Shown here: positions 5,999-6,400 of the stretch, one piece after another
Numbering within the stretch: the stretch's first letter is position 1
Layout: each line of letters starts with the position of its first letter
The notes under the pieces: model-generated
What the model was told of the DNA's origin: nothing
The model's database searches: none
What the model saw: the letters and a program-made list of their open reading frames with translations, nothing else
Source: JBIQLO01 sp044464175
Lineage (GTDB): Bacteria; Planctomycetota; Phycisphaerae; Tepidisphaerales; Tepidisphaeraceae
Length of the DNA stretch: 6,400 bases
Assembly: GCA_044464175.1 (NCBI GenBank)
Contig: JBIQLO010000217.1
Span: 1 to 6,400, forward strand
Direction: 5' to 3'
Made by a program: the position numbers and the translations under genes

Positions 5999-6024
5999 AA
6001 AAAGACCCGCCGGGGGCGGGTCTT
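5999..6024 (-). terminator. Strong rho-independent terminator of the LEA-like gene
   Basis: A 10-bp perfect stem (6002-6011 with 6015-6024, AAGACCCGCC against GGCGGGTCTT) with a 3-base loop. On the minus-strand transcript the stem runs into UUUUU (template A-run 5999-6003). It lies about 20 bases after the stop codon at 6046-6048. There is no T-run on the other side, so it works in the minus direction only. It separates the helical-protein gene from the kinase gene. Confidence 0.9.
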
Positions 6025-6045
6025 GAGTTGGGGTTGGGTTGAGGT

Positions 6046-6400
6046 TCAATCCTCCGCTTTGCTGGCGGCGGCCTTCTTGGCGGCGTCGAGCGACTTGCGG
6101 ACGGTGGGCAGTTGGTTCTGGATGGTTTCGGGGAGGGAGGCCTTGTTGGCCTCGAGCTGGTCGAGGGTTTTGTCGGCCAGGTCGTACTTCTTGTCGTCGA
6201 TGTACTGCTTGACCTGGTTCAACTGCTTGGCCGCGTTCTCAGCGAGCTGGCTCTTGGAGAGCTTTTCGGAGGCGTTTTTGGCGGCATCCGAGGCGTTGCT
6301 GTTGGCCTTGTTGGCCATGTCATTGGCCTGGTCCTTGGCGTTATCGGCCTGATCCTTGAGCTTGTCGGCGGTGGACTTGGCGGTGTCCTTGGCGTTTTCG
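6046..6400 (-). CDS. Ala/Lys-rich helical protein with LEA-like 11-residue repeats (N-terminus outside window)
   Basis: The frame is open from the window edge (6399) to a TGA at 6046, giving 117 residues of a longer protein. Numbering from the edge, residues 4-47 divide into four ungapped 11-residue units: KDTAKSTADKL, KDQADNAKDQA, NDMANKANSNA and SDAAKNASEKL. This is the amphipathic 11-mer style of group 3 LEA and apolipoprotein-like helices, which in other proteins protect membranes or proteins during drying or salt stress. Residues about 48-117 form a different helical segment (LNQVKQYIDDKKYDLADKTLDQL) that resembles a helical hairpin as in TPR-like proteins, ending in an Ala/Lys-rich tail. 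An internal ATG at 6318 could be mistaken for the start, but the frame and the repeat pattern continue upstream of it. A leader peptide or lipobox, if present, would lie outside. Function is not known; LEA-like is a description of composition and periodicity. Confidence 0.75.
   Translation of the reverse strand, partial: ENAKDTAKSTADKLKDQADNAKDQANDMANKANSNASDAAKNASEKLSKSQLAENAAKQLNQVKQYIDDKKYDLADKTLDQLEANKASLPETIQNQLPTVRKSLDAAKKAAASKAED
6259..6390 (-). repeat. Four tandem 33-bp units coding the 11-residue repeats
   Basis: Four in-frame blocks of 33 bases encode the 11-mers. The DNA is diverged between units, so the repeat is conserved at protein level rather than recently duplicated. A separate exact 12-base match, GTCCTTGGCGTT, occurs at 6331-6342 and 6385-6396 and encodes NAKD in both places. 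The array may continue beyond the window. Confidence 0.55.

Noticed and set aside
5780..6352. A 190-codon open frame on the plus strand with a hydrophobic Leu/Ala/Ser-rich C-terminal half
   Set aside because: The hydrophobic part is the antisense reading of the Ala/Lys-rich repeat gene, and it spans the terminator hairpin and the kinase promoter. The terminator polarity supports the minus-strand gene.

Overview
This is a GC-rich stretch of bacterial chromosome with dense coding, strong preference for G or C at third codon positions, and normal Shine-Dalgarno sites. The gene set (a DUF2934 protein with a disordered tail, an HDEA-HQGEM type DinB protein, an EstB-like serine hydrolase, a cytoplasmic PAS-PAS hybrid histidine kinase) fits a soil or freshwater planctomycete, perhaps of the Phycisphaerae. 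That placement is an inference from protein style, not from a marker gene. I see no mobile element, CRISPR array, tRNA or rRNA.

Layout. Bases 1-42 may be the last codons of an upstream plus-strand gene, followed by two small GC-rich hairpins. On the plus strand come a PrxQ/Bcp-type peroxiredoxin (123-629) and a small DUF2934 protein (713-949). They meet, tail to tail and only 4 bp apart, a minus-strand cluster that reads right to left: aldo/keto reductase (3659-2592), DinB-family protein (2561-2079) and class C beta-lactamase-like serine hydrolase (2039-954). The gaps of 30 and 39 bp suggest one operon. A sigma70-like promoter and an inverted repeat lie just upstream of the reductase gene. 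Further right, also on the minus strand, are a hybrid sensor histidine kinase (about 5831-3756) with its own likely promoter, a strong intrinsic terminator (5999-6024), and the 3' part of a gene for an alanine/lysine-rich helical protein with LEA-like 11-residue repeats (6400-6046, truncated by the window edge).

How the genes may work together. The peroxiredoxin detoxifies peroxides, the reductase handles carbonyl compounds, DinB-type proteins are often thiol-dependent metalloenzymes, and LEA-like proteins protect against desiccation. A general stress and housekeeping theme is possible but rests on proximity alone. The kinase has no partner response regulator or HPt protein in the window, so its output is unknown. 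I find no convincing undescribed system. The points most worth a second look are the kinase start codon and its promoter with two inverted repeats, the inverted repeat abutting the reductase promoter, the altered DinB metal motif, and the 11-residue repeat protein.
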